From Spongiactinospora sp. TRM90649 (GTDB lineage Bacteria > Actinomycetota > Actinomycetes > Streptosporangiales > Streptosporangiaceae), in NCBI RefSeq assembly GCF_029382225.1, contig NZ_JARLTC010000006.1, forward strand, positions 186,001-250,000: a stretch of DNA of 64,000 bases, read 5' to 3'. Made by a program: the position numbers and the translations under genes. Within the stretch, counting starts at the first letter, position 1; the number at the start of each line of letters is the position of its first letter. Shown here one piece after another: positions 44,074 through 50,981 of this stretch. The notes under the pieces are model-generated. The model was given only the letters and a program-made list of their open reading frames with translations, ran no database searches and was not told where the DNA came from.

Positions 44074-46614
44074 GTGTCGATTTCGCACTTCTCCCGGGAT
44101 TCTGGTCGAGTGCCCGCCATTTGGGGCAAAGTGCCCCAGCAGAATCGAAACTTCACCGGGCGCAGTGACCTGCTCGAAGGGTTGCGCAGGGGGCTCAAGT
44201 CCGAGGTCACCGCCGTCGTGCCCTTCGTGCCCAAGGCCCTGCACGGCCTCGGTGGAGTCGGCAAGACCCAGCTCGCCATCGAATACGCCCACCGGTACCG
44301 CAGCGAATACGACCTCGTCTGGTGGATCCCCGCCGACCAGCCCATGCTCGTCAAATCCTCACTCGCCGGCCTCGCCCGCGAACTCCGTCTCCCCATCGCC
44401 GCCTCCGCGGGCGTGGAGGACGCCGCCGACGCCGTGCTCGACGCGCTGCGCCGGGGCGAGCCGTTCGACCGCTGGCTGCTCATCTTCGACAACGCCGACG
44501 ACCCGGAGGAGATGAACGACATCGTCCCCCGAGGGCCCGGGCACGTCCTGATCACCTCCCGGAACCACAGCTGGCAGGGCGTTGTCGACACCCTCACCGT
44601 CGATGTCTTCCGCCGCGAGGAGAGCATCGAGTTCCTCATGAAACGCGTGCCCAGGGGCATCAGCGAGGAACAGGCCGACCGCCTCTCCGACGCCCTCGGC
44701 GACCTCCCGCTCGCCCTCGAACAGGCCGGCGCGTTGCAGGTCGAGACCGGCATGTCCATCGACGACTACCTGCGCATGCTCAAAGAGCAGACCACCCGCG
44801 TGCTCGGCGCCAACAAGCCCTCCGACTACCCGCTGTCGATGACCGCCGCCTGGGCCCTGTCGGTGTCACAGCTCGCCGGGCGCATGCCCGAGGCCGTCGA
44901 ACTGCTGCGCTGCTGCGCCTTCTTCGGCCCCGAGCCCATCCCGCGCGACCTGTTCGACCAGATGCCCGAAGCCTTCGCCACCGGCTCCCGCATGGGCGAG
45001 ATGCTCGCCGACCCCATCCAGGTCAGCCGCGCCATCCGCGAACTGGGGCGCTACGCGCTCGTCCGGATCGACTCCGAGAACCGCACCATCCACATGCACC
45101 GGCTGGTGCAGGCGCTCCTCCGCGACGAACTCGACCCCGCCGAATACGCCGCCTTCCGGCGCGAGGTCCACTTGCTGCTCGCCGCCACCGTCGTCTCCTA
45201 CGAGGCCGACGACAACACCACCTGGCCCCGCTACAGCGGCCTGCTCGGGCACATCACCCCATCCCAGGTCGCCGAGAGCCGCGACCCGCGGATCCGCGCC
45301 TTCGCCCTCAACATCGTCCGCTTCCTCTACTCGTCGGGCGACTTCGAGTCATCGCGCGAACTCGTCGAGAGCTTCATCGCCCGATGGGTCGCCGACGGCG
45401 GCGAGGACGACGAGCACGTGCTGTCCGCGCAACGCCACCACGCGATCATCATCCGCGAGCTCGGCGAGATCCAGCAGTCCTTCGAGCAGAACCAGCGGCT
45501 CATGGTCCGCATGCGGCAGATCCTCGGCGAGGACCACCGGGAGACCCTCCTCCTCACCAACAGCCACGGCGCCGACCTCCGCTACCGCGGCGAGTTCGCC
45601 GCCGCACTCGAACACGACAAGGAGTCCCTGCGCAGGCACCAGGCCGTGTTCCGCGCCGGGCACCGCAGAACCCTGCGCGTGATGAACAACCTCGCTCTCG
45701 ACTACCTGCTGCTCGGCGACTACGCCACCGCCAGGGAACTCCAGGCCCGCACCTTCACCATGCAGCGCCAGGCTGAGTCCAAGTCCAGCACCGTCAACAT
45801 CCTCTCCTCGTGGAACGGCCTGGCCCGCGTGGTCCGCCTCAACGGCGAGTACCGCGAGGCGTGCGACATCGGCCAGGACGCCTACGAGTTCGGCGTGCAG
45901 CAACTCGGCGCCGAACACCCCTGGACCCTCCGCGTCGCCAAGGACCTCTCCATCGCCCGCCGTCGCGCCGGGCTCGTCGAGGAATCCCTGGAACTCGCCT
46001 CCCACACCTTCGAACTGCAAACGCGCGGCTGGGGCGTGGACCACCCCGACACCCTGGCCTCCGCCCTCTGCCTGGCCAACGCTCAGCGGGCCTTCGGCCA
46101 GACCTCCGAGGCCCTCGAACTGATCGAGGACATCACCGCCCGCTACCCCCGCATGTACGGCGACAGCCACCCGTTCAAGTACGGCTGCGACTCCAACTAC
46201 GCGCTGATGTTGCGGGTCAACGGCGACGCCGAACGGGCCAGGGTCATCGACGAGGCGGCCCTCGAAGGCTACGACCGGGTGCTCACCCGCGAACACCACT
46301 TCACCCTGACCTGCGTCATCAACCTGGCCAGCGACCTCGCCACGCTCGGCGAGGTGGAACAGGCCAGGATGCTCGGCGAGGACACCCTGGGCAAACTGCG
46401 CGTGCTCCTCGGCGAGGACCACCCGCTGACCCTGGCCGGCGCCGCCAACCTGGCCATCGACCTGCGAGTGCTGGGCGATGACGAACGCGCCGATGTCCTG
46501 TGGGAGGACACCGTCGCCCGCTACACCCGGGTGCTCGGCGCCGAACACCCGGACGTGCGGGTGATGCGCGCGAACCAGCGGCTCGACTTCGACTTCGACC
46601 CGCCGGCCCTCTGA
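44074..46614 (+). CDS. fxsT: FxSxx-COOH system NB-ARC/tetratricopeptide protein (FxsT)
   Basis: 846 residues from GTG. The lead PAIWGKVPQQNRNFTGRSDLLEGL is the hallmark of the FxsT family. The NB-ARC ATPase has Walker A GLGGVGKTQLA (58-68), Walker B LLIFDNADD (Asp139) and the GLPLAL-equivalent GDLPLALEQAGA. A winged-helix segment (IHMHRLVQALLRDEL) follows. About ten tetratricopeptide repeats of Kinesin-light-chain type fill the second half (for instance GEYREACDIGQDAYEFGVQQLGAEHPWTL in part). Such proteins are ATP-driven switches resembling NOD/AP-ATPases. It is divergent from fxsA. Its job in the system is unknown; sensing of the modified peptide is one proposal. Confidence 0.92.
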   Translation: MSISHFSRDSGRVPAIWGKVPQQNRNFTGRSDLLEGLRRGLKSEVTAVVPFVPKALHGLGGVGKTQLAIEYAHRYRSEYDLVWWIPADQPMLVKSSLAGLARELRLPIAASAGVEDAADAVLDALRRGEPFDRWLLIFDNADDPEEMNDIVPRGPGHVLITSRNHSWQGVVDTLTVDVFRREESIEFLMKRVPRGISEEQADRLSDALGDLPLALEQAGALQVETGMSIDDYLRMLKEQTTRVLGANKPSDYPLSMTAAWALSVSQLAGRMPEAVELLRCCAFFGPEPIPRDLFDQMPEAFATGSRMGEMLADPIQVSRAIRELGRYALVRIDSENRTIHMHRLVQALLRDELDPAEYAAFRREVHLLLAATVVSYEADDNTTWPRYSGLLGHITPSQVAESRDPRIRAFALNIVRFLYSSGDFESSRELVESFIARWVADGGEDDEHVLSAQRHHAIIIRELGEIQQSFEQNQRLMVRMRQILGEDHRETLLLTNSHGADLRYRGEFAAALEHDKESLRRHQAVFRAGHRRTLRVMNNLALDYLLLGDYATARELQARTFTMQRQAESKSSTVNILSSWNGLARVVRLNGEYREACDIGQDAYEFGVQQLGAEHPWTLRVAKDLSIARRRAGLVEESLELASHTFELQTRGWGVDHPDTLASALCLANAQRAFGQTSEALELIEDITARYPRMYGDSHPFKYGCDSNYALMLRVNGDAERARVIDEAALEGYDRVLTREHHFTLTCVINLASDLATLGEVEQARMLGEDTLGKLRVLLGEDHPLTLAGAANLAIDLRVLGDDERADVLWEDTVARYTRVLGAEHPDVRVMRANQRLDFDFDPPAL

Positions 46615-46617
46615 AGC

Positions 46618-46782
46618 TCAGCCGCCCGCCTCCGCGGCGGCGGTGCGCTCCCGCAACAACCTGATCGCCTCCCGCACGACGGCCGACCGGGATCGGGCCC
46701 TGCCCTCCGCGACGCAGGCGGCGAGGAAAAAGGCGTCCTGTGGGGTGAAACTGAGCTCCAAGGAGACGTTTCGAAGGCTCAC
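46618..46782 (-). CDS. Ribbon-helix-helix (ParD/CopG-like) protein
   Basis: 54 residues from the GTG at 46782. The sequence RNVSLELSFTPQDAFFLAACVAEGRARSRSAVVREAIRLLRER has the ParD layout: a strand, then two helices with S-x-x-V-V-R-E-A-I-R-L-L. ParD proteins are antitoxins and autorepressors, but no ParE-type toxin is beside it; the neighbour is fxsT, ending three bases away. The same frame is open upstream through the tRNA into the HNH gene, so it might instead be the C-terminal part of a fused product. Confidence 0.55.
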   Translation of the reverse strand: MSLRNVSLELSFTPQDAFFLAACVAEGRARSRSAVVREAIRLLRERTAAAEAGG

Positions 46783-47346
46783 CGCTTCGTATTTTATTTG
46801 CTCGTGGGGCCGTCGGGATTCGAACCCGAACTGTGCGAGACCTAAACTCGCCGCCTCCTGCCGTTGGGCTACGGCCCCTTTATTCTTACCTGCGAAATTG
46901 GCCGTCTGTGAATGGCAGTTCGGGCACAGAAATCGTAGGTTGGATTTCCTGTTGTCAAGCCAGTCGCCATTTATGTGGTCGACGTGCAGGGTGAGCGGCC
47001 TGCCTTGCCAGACGTCCTCGATCCTACAGCGTGCGCACCGGTGGGGCACCCCGGTATTGAGCAGCGCACGTCGGAGCAGGCCGGGCTTGGGTCGCGGGCG
47101 GTCCGGCGGCCACCTGACGAGGACCTGGCTCGGGGTGCGCCTGCGCAGGGAGGGCTGCCCGCGGCGGTGCGCCTGGCCGAGGAAGTGGGGGGTGTCGATG
47201 CCGAAGTGCTTGAGGCGGCGGCTGATGTGGGCGTGGGAGCCACCGGTCCATTTGACGCCGAGGCGGCGCAGGACGTCGGCGATGCTGAGGGAATCGGCCG
47301 CCGCCGCCGCGAGGAGTTCGCGGGTGTACTTCTCGTTGCCGGGCAT
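46618..47346 (-). CDS. HNH endonuclease frame running through the tRNA
   Basis: From the ATG at 47346 the N-terminal 150 residues hold a DNA-binding lead (KYTRELLAAAAADSLSIADVLRRLGV, ISRRLKHFGIDTPHFLGQAHR). Then comes an HNH domain: RCARCRIEDVWQGRPLTLHVDHINGDWLDNRKSNLRFLCPNCHSQTANF, with four zinc cysteines and the DHINGD/N/H catalytic residues. No stop follows: the frame continues through all 74 bases of the tRNA (read as GAVAQRQEAASLGLAQFGFESRRP) into the ribbon-helix-helix segment and stops at 46618. The functional protein may end near 46879, or transcript processing at the tRNA may release it. The family is widespread in actinomycetes and may be mobile. Confidence 0.75.
   Translation of the reverse strand: MPGNEKYTRELLAAAAADSLSIADVLRRLGVKWTGGSHAHISRRLKHFGIDTPHFLGQAHRRGQPSLRRRTPSQVLVRWPPDRPRPKPGLLRRALLNTGVPHRCARCRIEDVWQGRPLTLHVDHINGDWLDNRKSNLRFLCPNCHSQTANFAGKNKGAVAQRQEAASLGLAQFGFESRRPHEQIKYEAVSLRNVSLELSFTPQDAFFLAACVAEGRARSRSAVVREAIRLLRERTAAAEAGG
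46805..46878 (-). tRNA. tRNA with UAG anticodon, class I shape (tRNA-Leu-like)
   Basis: Bases 46878 to 46805 fold as a full cloverleaf. The acceptor GGGGCCG pairs perfectly with CGGCCCC, the D-arm GCC pairs with GGC, and the anticodon stem GCGAG/CTCGC holds loop TTTAGGT. The T-arm is TCGGG-TTCGAAT-CCCGA, followed by discriminator A73. The anticodon UAG would read CUA (Leu). The variable arm is only five bases (ACAGT), whereas bacterial tRNA-Leu are class II with a long arm. The CCA is not encoded. The gene is embedded in the HNH reading frame. Confidence 0.8.
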
Positions 47347-47445
47347 GGGGCAAGAGTAGAAGGCGGCACCGACATTTCCCCGGCGGCTGGGATGCGCCGG
47401 GGAATGTGCCAGAAAATGTCGCAATAAAAGCGTTGAACCGGAAAT

Positions 47446-47922
47446 TCAGGAAAGGCCGAGCTTCTTCTTCAGACTCGCGACGTGTCCGGTGGCCTTCACG
47501 TTGTAGAGGGCCAGTTCCACCTTGCCGTCGGGGTCGATGACGACGGTGGAGCGGATCACACCCACCACCGTCTTGCCGTACAGCTTCTTCTCGCCGAAGG
47601 CGCCGTACGCCTTGTGCACGTCGAGGTCGGGGTCGGACAGCAACGGGAAGGTCAGGGCGTCGCGCTCGGTGAACTGGGCGAGCTTGGCCGGCTTGTCCTT
47701 GGAGACGCCCAGCACCACGTAGCCCGCGTCGGTCAGCTCGCCGAGGTTGTCGCGGAAGTCGCAGGCCTGCTTGGTGCACCCGGGCGTCATCGCGGCGGGG
47801 TAGAAGTAGAGGATCACCCTTTTGCCGCGGTGGGCCTCCAGGGACACGCTGGAGCCGTCGGCGGCGGGCAGCGTGAACTCGGGGGCGGCGTCGCCGGGCT
47901 CAAGCCTGGTGTCGTCGGCCAC
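47446..47922 (-). CDS. bcp: Thioredoxin-dependent thiol peroxidase (Bcp/PrxQ)
   Basis: 158 residues from GTG, with AGGAGG upstream. The start DTRLEPGDAAPEFTLPAADG and the peroxidatic Cys in FYPAAMTPGCTKQACDFRDN are typical, with the resolving Cys five residues later. It reduces hydroperoxides using thioredoxin. The gene is divergent from the DUF3618 gene, with a 147-base gap for both promoters. Confidence 0.94.
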   Translation of the reverse strand: MADDTRLEPGDAAPEFTLPAADGSSVSLEAHRGKRVILYFYPAAMTPGCTKQACDFRDNLGELTDAGYVVLGVSKDKPAKLAQFTERDALTFPLLSDPDLDVHKAYGAFGEKKLYGKTVVGVIRSTVVIDPDGKVELALYNVKATGHVASLKKKLGLS

Positions 47923-48069
47923 GGGGTCCTCCTCGGTGCCGCGTCCCGGCGGACCGGGCGCGTGAATTATGGGAATAGAGTTCCAGGTCAACTTACCGGC
48001 CGCCCAGCGTGCCGGGGGCGGCCGGCACCTGAAAGACTGATCGCCGGCGGCGGCGACGAGAGGAGAGCC

Positions 48070-48441
48070 ATGGCGGACATCGACCCGGATGAGCTGGAGC
48101 GCACGATCGAGCGCACACGTGCGGACCTCGCCCGTACGGTCGACGCCATAGCCGATCGGGTGAGCCCCAAGCGGGTGGCCGAGCGCGGGGTCGCCCGGGC
48201 GCGGGCCAACGCCGAGCACCTGCTCTCCACGGTGAGCGCGACCGTCGGCGACATGGTGGGTCTCGGCGGTCCGCCGCGTCCCGTCTACGGGCCCGACGCG
48301 GAGCTCCCGGCCGACGGCCGGTCCGATGACCTGTGGGTGGACGAGGACCGGGTGCGCGAGCTGGCCCCGGTGCTGATCGGCGTGGGCGCGGTGCTCGTGG
48401 TGGGCGCCGCGGTGTGGATGTGGCGCAGGCGCCGTCGCTGA
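48070..48441 (+). CDS. DUF3618 domain protein
   Basis: 123 residues. DELERTIERTRADLARTVDAIADRVSPKRVAERG is the DUF3618 signature of actinobacterial proteins, and a C-terminal transmembrane helix (VLIGVGAVLVVGAAVWMW) with basic RRRRR tail anchors it. Homologues sit near Bcp in many actinomycetes. Function unknown. AGGAGAG precedes the ATG. Confidence 0.9.
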   Translation: MADIDPDELERTIERTRADLARTVDAIADRVSPKRVAERGVARARANAEHLLSTVSATVGDMVGLGGPPRPVYGPDAELPADGRSDDLWVDEDRVRELAPVLIGVGAVLVVGAAVWMWRRRRR

Positions 48442-48501
48442 ACCTCAACCTGGGCCTGCGCCTGGCCTGAGCCTGAACCGGCCCGTGCCAAGAGCCGGGT
48501 G

Positions 48502-49695
48502 TCACAGGAAGGTCTGGCCCTCGCCGCGGTAGGTTGGGGCGGTGCCCGCGAGCGCGTCGTCCTCGATCAGGTGCAGCGTGTCGAAGTGCTCGCACAGCTC
48601 ACCCGCCTTGGCATGGCGGAACCACACCCGGTCGCCCAGGCGCAATTCGTCGGCGGGCAGGCCGAGCAGCGGGGTCTGCACCTCGCCCGCGCCCTCGTCG
48701 CGGTCGTAGCGCAGGCCGGGGGGCAGGTAGGGCTGGGGGAGCCGGGTCGCGCCCGGCGGGCCGGAGGCGTGGTAGCCGCCGCCGAGCACGGTGACCTGGC
48801 CGGGGCCGGGCCTGCGGACCACGGGCAGGGCGTAGAGCGCGGCGGGCCTGCCGCGAAAGCCCCGGTAGAAGTCGAACAGGCGGGGGTGGAAGAACCCCGA
48901 TCCGGCGGTGACCTCGGTGACGGCGCGCTCGTTCGCGGTGGCGTGGACGCTGCCGGTGCCGCCGCCGTTGACGAACTCCAGGTCGGCGATCTGCCGTACG
49001 GCATGCGCCACCCGCCCCCTGCGCACCATCAGCTCCCGCGCCGACGCGCTCTGCATGAGCCGGATGATCCGGGCGCGCGCCGGGTCGCCCGGCGGCGCGT
49101 CGCCGACCCCCGCGATCTGCGCCTCGTAGGCCATCAGCCCGGCGAGGCGGAACCAGGGCCGTTTGGCGATCTCCACGGCGAGCGCGACGGCCTGCTCCGG
49201 CCGGCGCACGGGGGAGCGCCTGGCTCCGGCGCGCAACCGTCCGCCGAGGGCGAGGAAGGCGGTGTCGATGTCGATGCAGAGCCGGATCTCGTGTCGGCCG
49301 CGCACGCCGGTGACGGCCTTCTCGATGAGCTTCAGGTGCGCGGTGCTGTCCACCATGAGGGTGACGCTGGTGGCGGCGGTCTCGTCGGCGGCCAGGCGGG
49401 CGAGGGCCTGGGCGTCGGCGGTTGGGTAGGCGACGAGGATGTCGCGCACCCCGGTGGCGGCCAGCCAGAGGGCTTCAGGAAGGGTGTATCCCATGACGCC
49501 GCGGAAGCCGTCCATGGCGAGGATGCGTTCGAGCAGCGCGCGGCAGCGGATGGACTTGCTGGCGATTCTGATGGGCTTGCCGCGCGCCCGGCGCACGAGG
49601 TCGGCCGCGTTGGCCCGGAGCGCGGCGAGATCGACGACGGCGAACGGTGGGGAGAGTTCGGCCGTCACGCGATCGAGCCGCGATCGGTCGTCCAT
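48502..49695 (-). CDS. Amino acid deaminase/aldolase (fold type III PLP, D-threonine aldolase-like)
   Basis: 397 residues. The N-terminal alanine-racemase barrel has the PLP lysine region RIASKSIRCRALLERIL, with VMGYTLPEALWLAATG and ILVAYPTAD after it. LCIDIDTAFLALGGR and ELCEHFDTLHLIEDD support the D-threonine aldolase/D-serine dehydratase-like group; the HxxxxCEHFD pattern is their metal site. It would cleave or deaminate a D- or L-hydroxy amino acid. It is a single-gene unit. Confidence 0.88.
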   Translation of the reverse strand: MDDRSRLDRVTAELSPPFAVVDLAALRANAADLVRRARGKPIRIASKSIRCRALLERILAMDGFRGVMGYTLPEALWLAATGVRDILVAYPTADAQALARLAADETAATSVTLMVDSTAHLKLIEKAVTGVRGRHEIRLCIDIDTAFLALGGRLRAGARRSPVRRPEQAVALAVEIAKRPWFRLAGLMAYEAQIAGVGDAPPGDPARARIIRLMQSASARELMVRRGRVAHAVRQIADLEFVNGGGTGSVHATANERAVTEVTAGSGFFHPRLFDFYRGFRGRPAALYALPVVRRPGPGQVTVLGGGYHASGPPGATRLPQPYLPPGLRYDRDEGAGEVQTPLLGLPADELRLGDRVWFRHAKAGELCEHFDTLHLIEDDALAGTAPTYRGEGQTFL

Positions 49696-49726
49696 GAAGG
49701 CAGGGTAGCGGGGGTGGACCGGTTTT

Positions 49727-49747
49727 AATATGAGTTCATCTCATATT
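49727..49747. promoter_or_regulatory. AT-rich hairpin with T-run, upstream of two divergent genes
   Basis: AATATGAG-TTCAT-CTCATATT is a perfect eight-base stem followed by TTTTTT, in a region unusually rich in A/T. It lies between divergent genes (49695 and 49859), so a terminator role is unlikely on either strand. It may be an operator. TTGACG at 49750 might be the -35 of the downstream gene, but no good -10 was found at the expected spacing. Confidence 0.4.
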
Positions 49748-49858
49748 TTTTGACGAATGTTTCTTCCGGTAAATTCTGCTACGTCCACACCCCTTGATCT
49801 TGCAAGCGCGCGGTTCGTTCGCGCCGGGCCGCGGCGGCCGGGTGTAGGAGTGGTCGGC

Positions 49859-50476
49859 GTGACGAGTTCGCTGCAGCACATCCTGGATCGCTCGGGCACC
49901 TCCGGAGAAGACGGCCACGAGGCGTCCCGGCGCGCGGCGGCGCGGGCTTTGCGCCCCACCCGCGCACCTGCCGGGATCGTGGCCGCCGCGCTGCTGACGG
50001 CGGTGCTGCTGCTCCTCGCCGCCGAGGCGATCGGCGCGGTGCTCGGGACCCCGTTGCGGGTGGTGCCGTTCGAGCGCCTGGTCGCGGTGGCCTCGGCGCG
50101 GGCCTGGTCGGATCCCCTCGTGCAGGTGGTGGCGGCGGCCTTGGTGGTGCTGGCGGGCGCGCTGCTGGTGTCGGCGGCGCTGCCGGGACGGACCAGGCTG
50201 GTGCCGGTCCAGACCCGTGACCCGCTGATCGTCATCGGGTTCACCCGGGCGGGGCTGCGCCGAACGCTGCGGGCCGCCGCCGAGACGGTGGACGGCGTGG
50301 GCCGCGTCCGCGTGCGGCTGGTGGACGGCCGGATCGAGATCGTCGTGACCGCGGGAGACGAGCCGCCGGGGGCGCTGCTGCGCGATGTGGGCGCGGCCGT
50401 CGGCGATCGCCTGGCGGGCCTGGGCGCGCTCGGCGCGGGCGAGGTCGTGGTCCGCCTGCGCCGGACGGGGGGCTGA
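49859..50476 (+). CDS. DUF6286-type membrane protein of the Asp23/AmaP locus
   Basis: 205 residues from GTG 49859, where AGGAG lies eight bases upstream. Two transmembrane helices (IVAAALLTAVLLLLAAEAIGAV and VVAAALVVLAGALLVSAALP) are followed by a small soluble domain with FTRAGLRRTLRAAAETVDGVGRVRVRLVDG, an Asp23-like strand and helix order. In streptomycetes such a gene sits between asp23-like genes and amaP. It probably belongs to the envelope stress module. It starts the short operon with the AmaP-like gene, four bases apart. Confidence 0.75.
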   Translation: MTSSLQHILDRSGTSGEDGHEASRRAAARALRPTRAPAGIVAAALLTAVLLLLAAEAIGAVLGTPLRVVPFERLVAVASARAWSDPLVQVVAAALVVLAGALLVSAALPGRTRLVPVQTRDPLIVIGFTRAGLRRTLRAAAETVDGVGRVRVRLVDGRIEIVVTAGDEPPGALLRDVGAAVGDRLAGLGALGAGEVVVRLRRTGG

Positions 50477-50480
50477 GCGG

Positions 50481-50981
50481 ATGCGCGCCTACCTGGGCAA
50501 CCGGATCGGGCTGGCGGCGGTCGGCGTGCCGGCGCTGCTGGCTGGGGGCTACACGATTCTGCGCGGGCGCGGGGCGCTGCCCGGCCAGGCGGCGGCCGAC
50601 CGGCTGCCCGCCGGGGCCGTCGCCCGCGCGCTCGCGGCGGACGGCAGGCTGCGCTGGCTGCTGGCGTTCGTCCTCGGCGTGCTGGCCATGCTCGCGCTGC
50701 GCTGGCTGATCCGCGCCCTAGGCTGGGGGCGGCTCGGACGGCGGGCGGGCGCCGCCGTCGCGATGTTCGGTGTGGGGCTTAAAGAAGTCGAAGGACTGCA
50801 CGGGGTCGGAGTCAGGGTCGTGGGAGATGAGAGGCTTCGGGTCGGCCTCGCCTGCGCGCCACACACTGATGTCTGCGCCCTGGTCGCCGAACTGGACGGC
50901 GGGCTGGTGGGCCGTGTGCGGCGGGCGGTCCGGGACGACGGGCTTCCCACGCTGGTGCGCCTGCATGTCCGCCGCCGTTAG
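50481..50981 (+). CDS. AmaP-like alkaline-shock membrane anchor protein
   Basis: 166 residues. Two membrane helices (IGLAAVGVPALLAGGYTIL and LRWLLAFVLGVLAMLALRWLI) precede a soluble part with EVEGLHGVGVRVVGDERLRVGLACAPHTDVC, the AmaP-type domain that binds Asp23. No asp23 gene is seen in this window. The final 264 bases overlap the convergent glycosyltransferase gene. In that overlap the plus-strand frame has less G/C at third positions than the opposite frame, so both ends deserve care. Confidence 0.65.
   Translation: MRAYLGNRIGLAAVGVPALLAGGYTILRGRGALPGQAAADRLPAGAVARALAADGRLRWLLAFVLGVLAMLALRWLIRALGWGRLGRRAGAAVAMFGVGLKEVEGLHGVGVRVVGDERLRVGLACAPHTDVCALVAELDGGLVGRVRRAVRDDGLPTLVRLHVRRR

Noticed and set aside
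46805-46878. Ordinary tRNA-Leu gene
   Set aside because: A standard bacterial tRNA-Leu has a long variable arm; this one has five bases. It is therefore kept as a tRNA of unusual identity.
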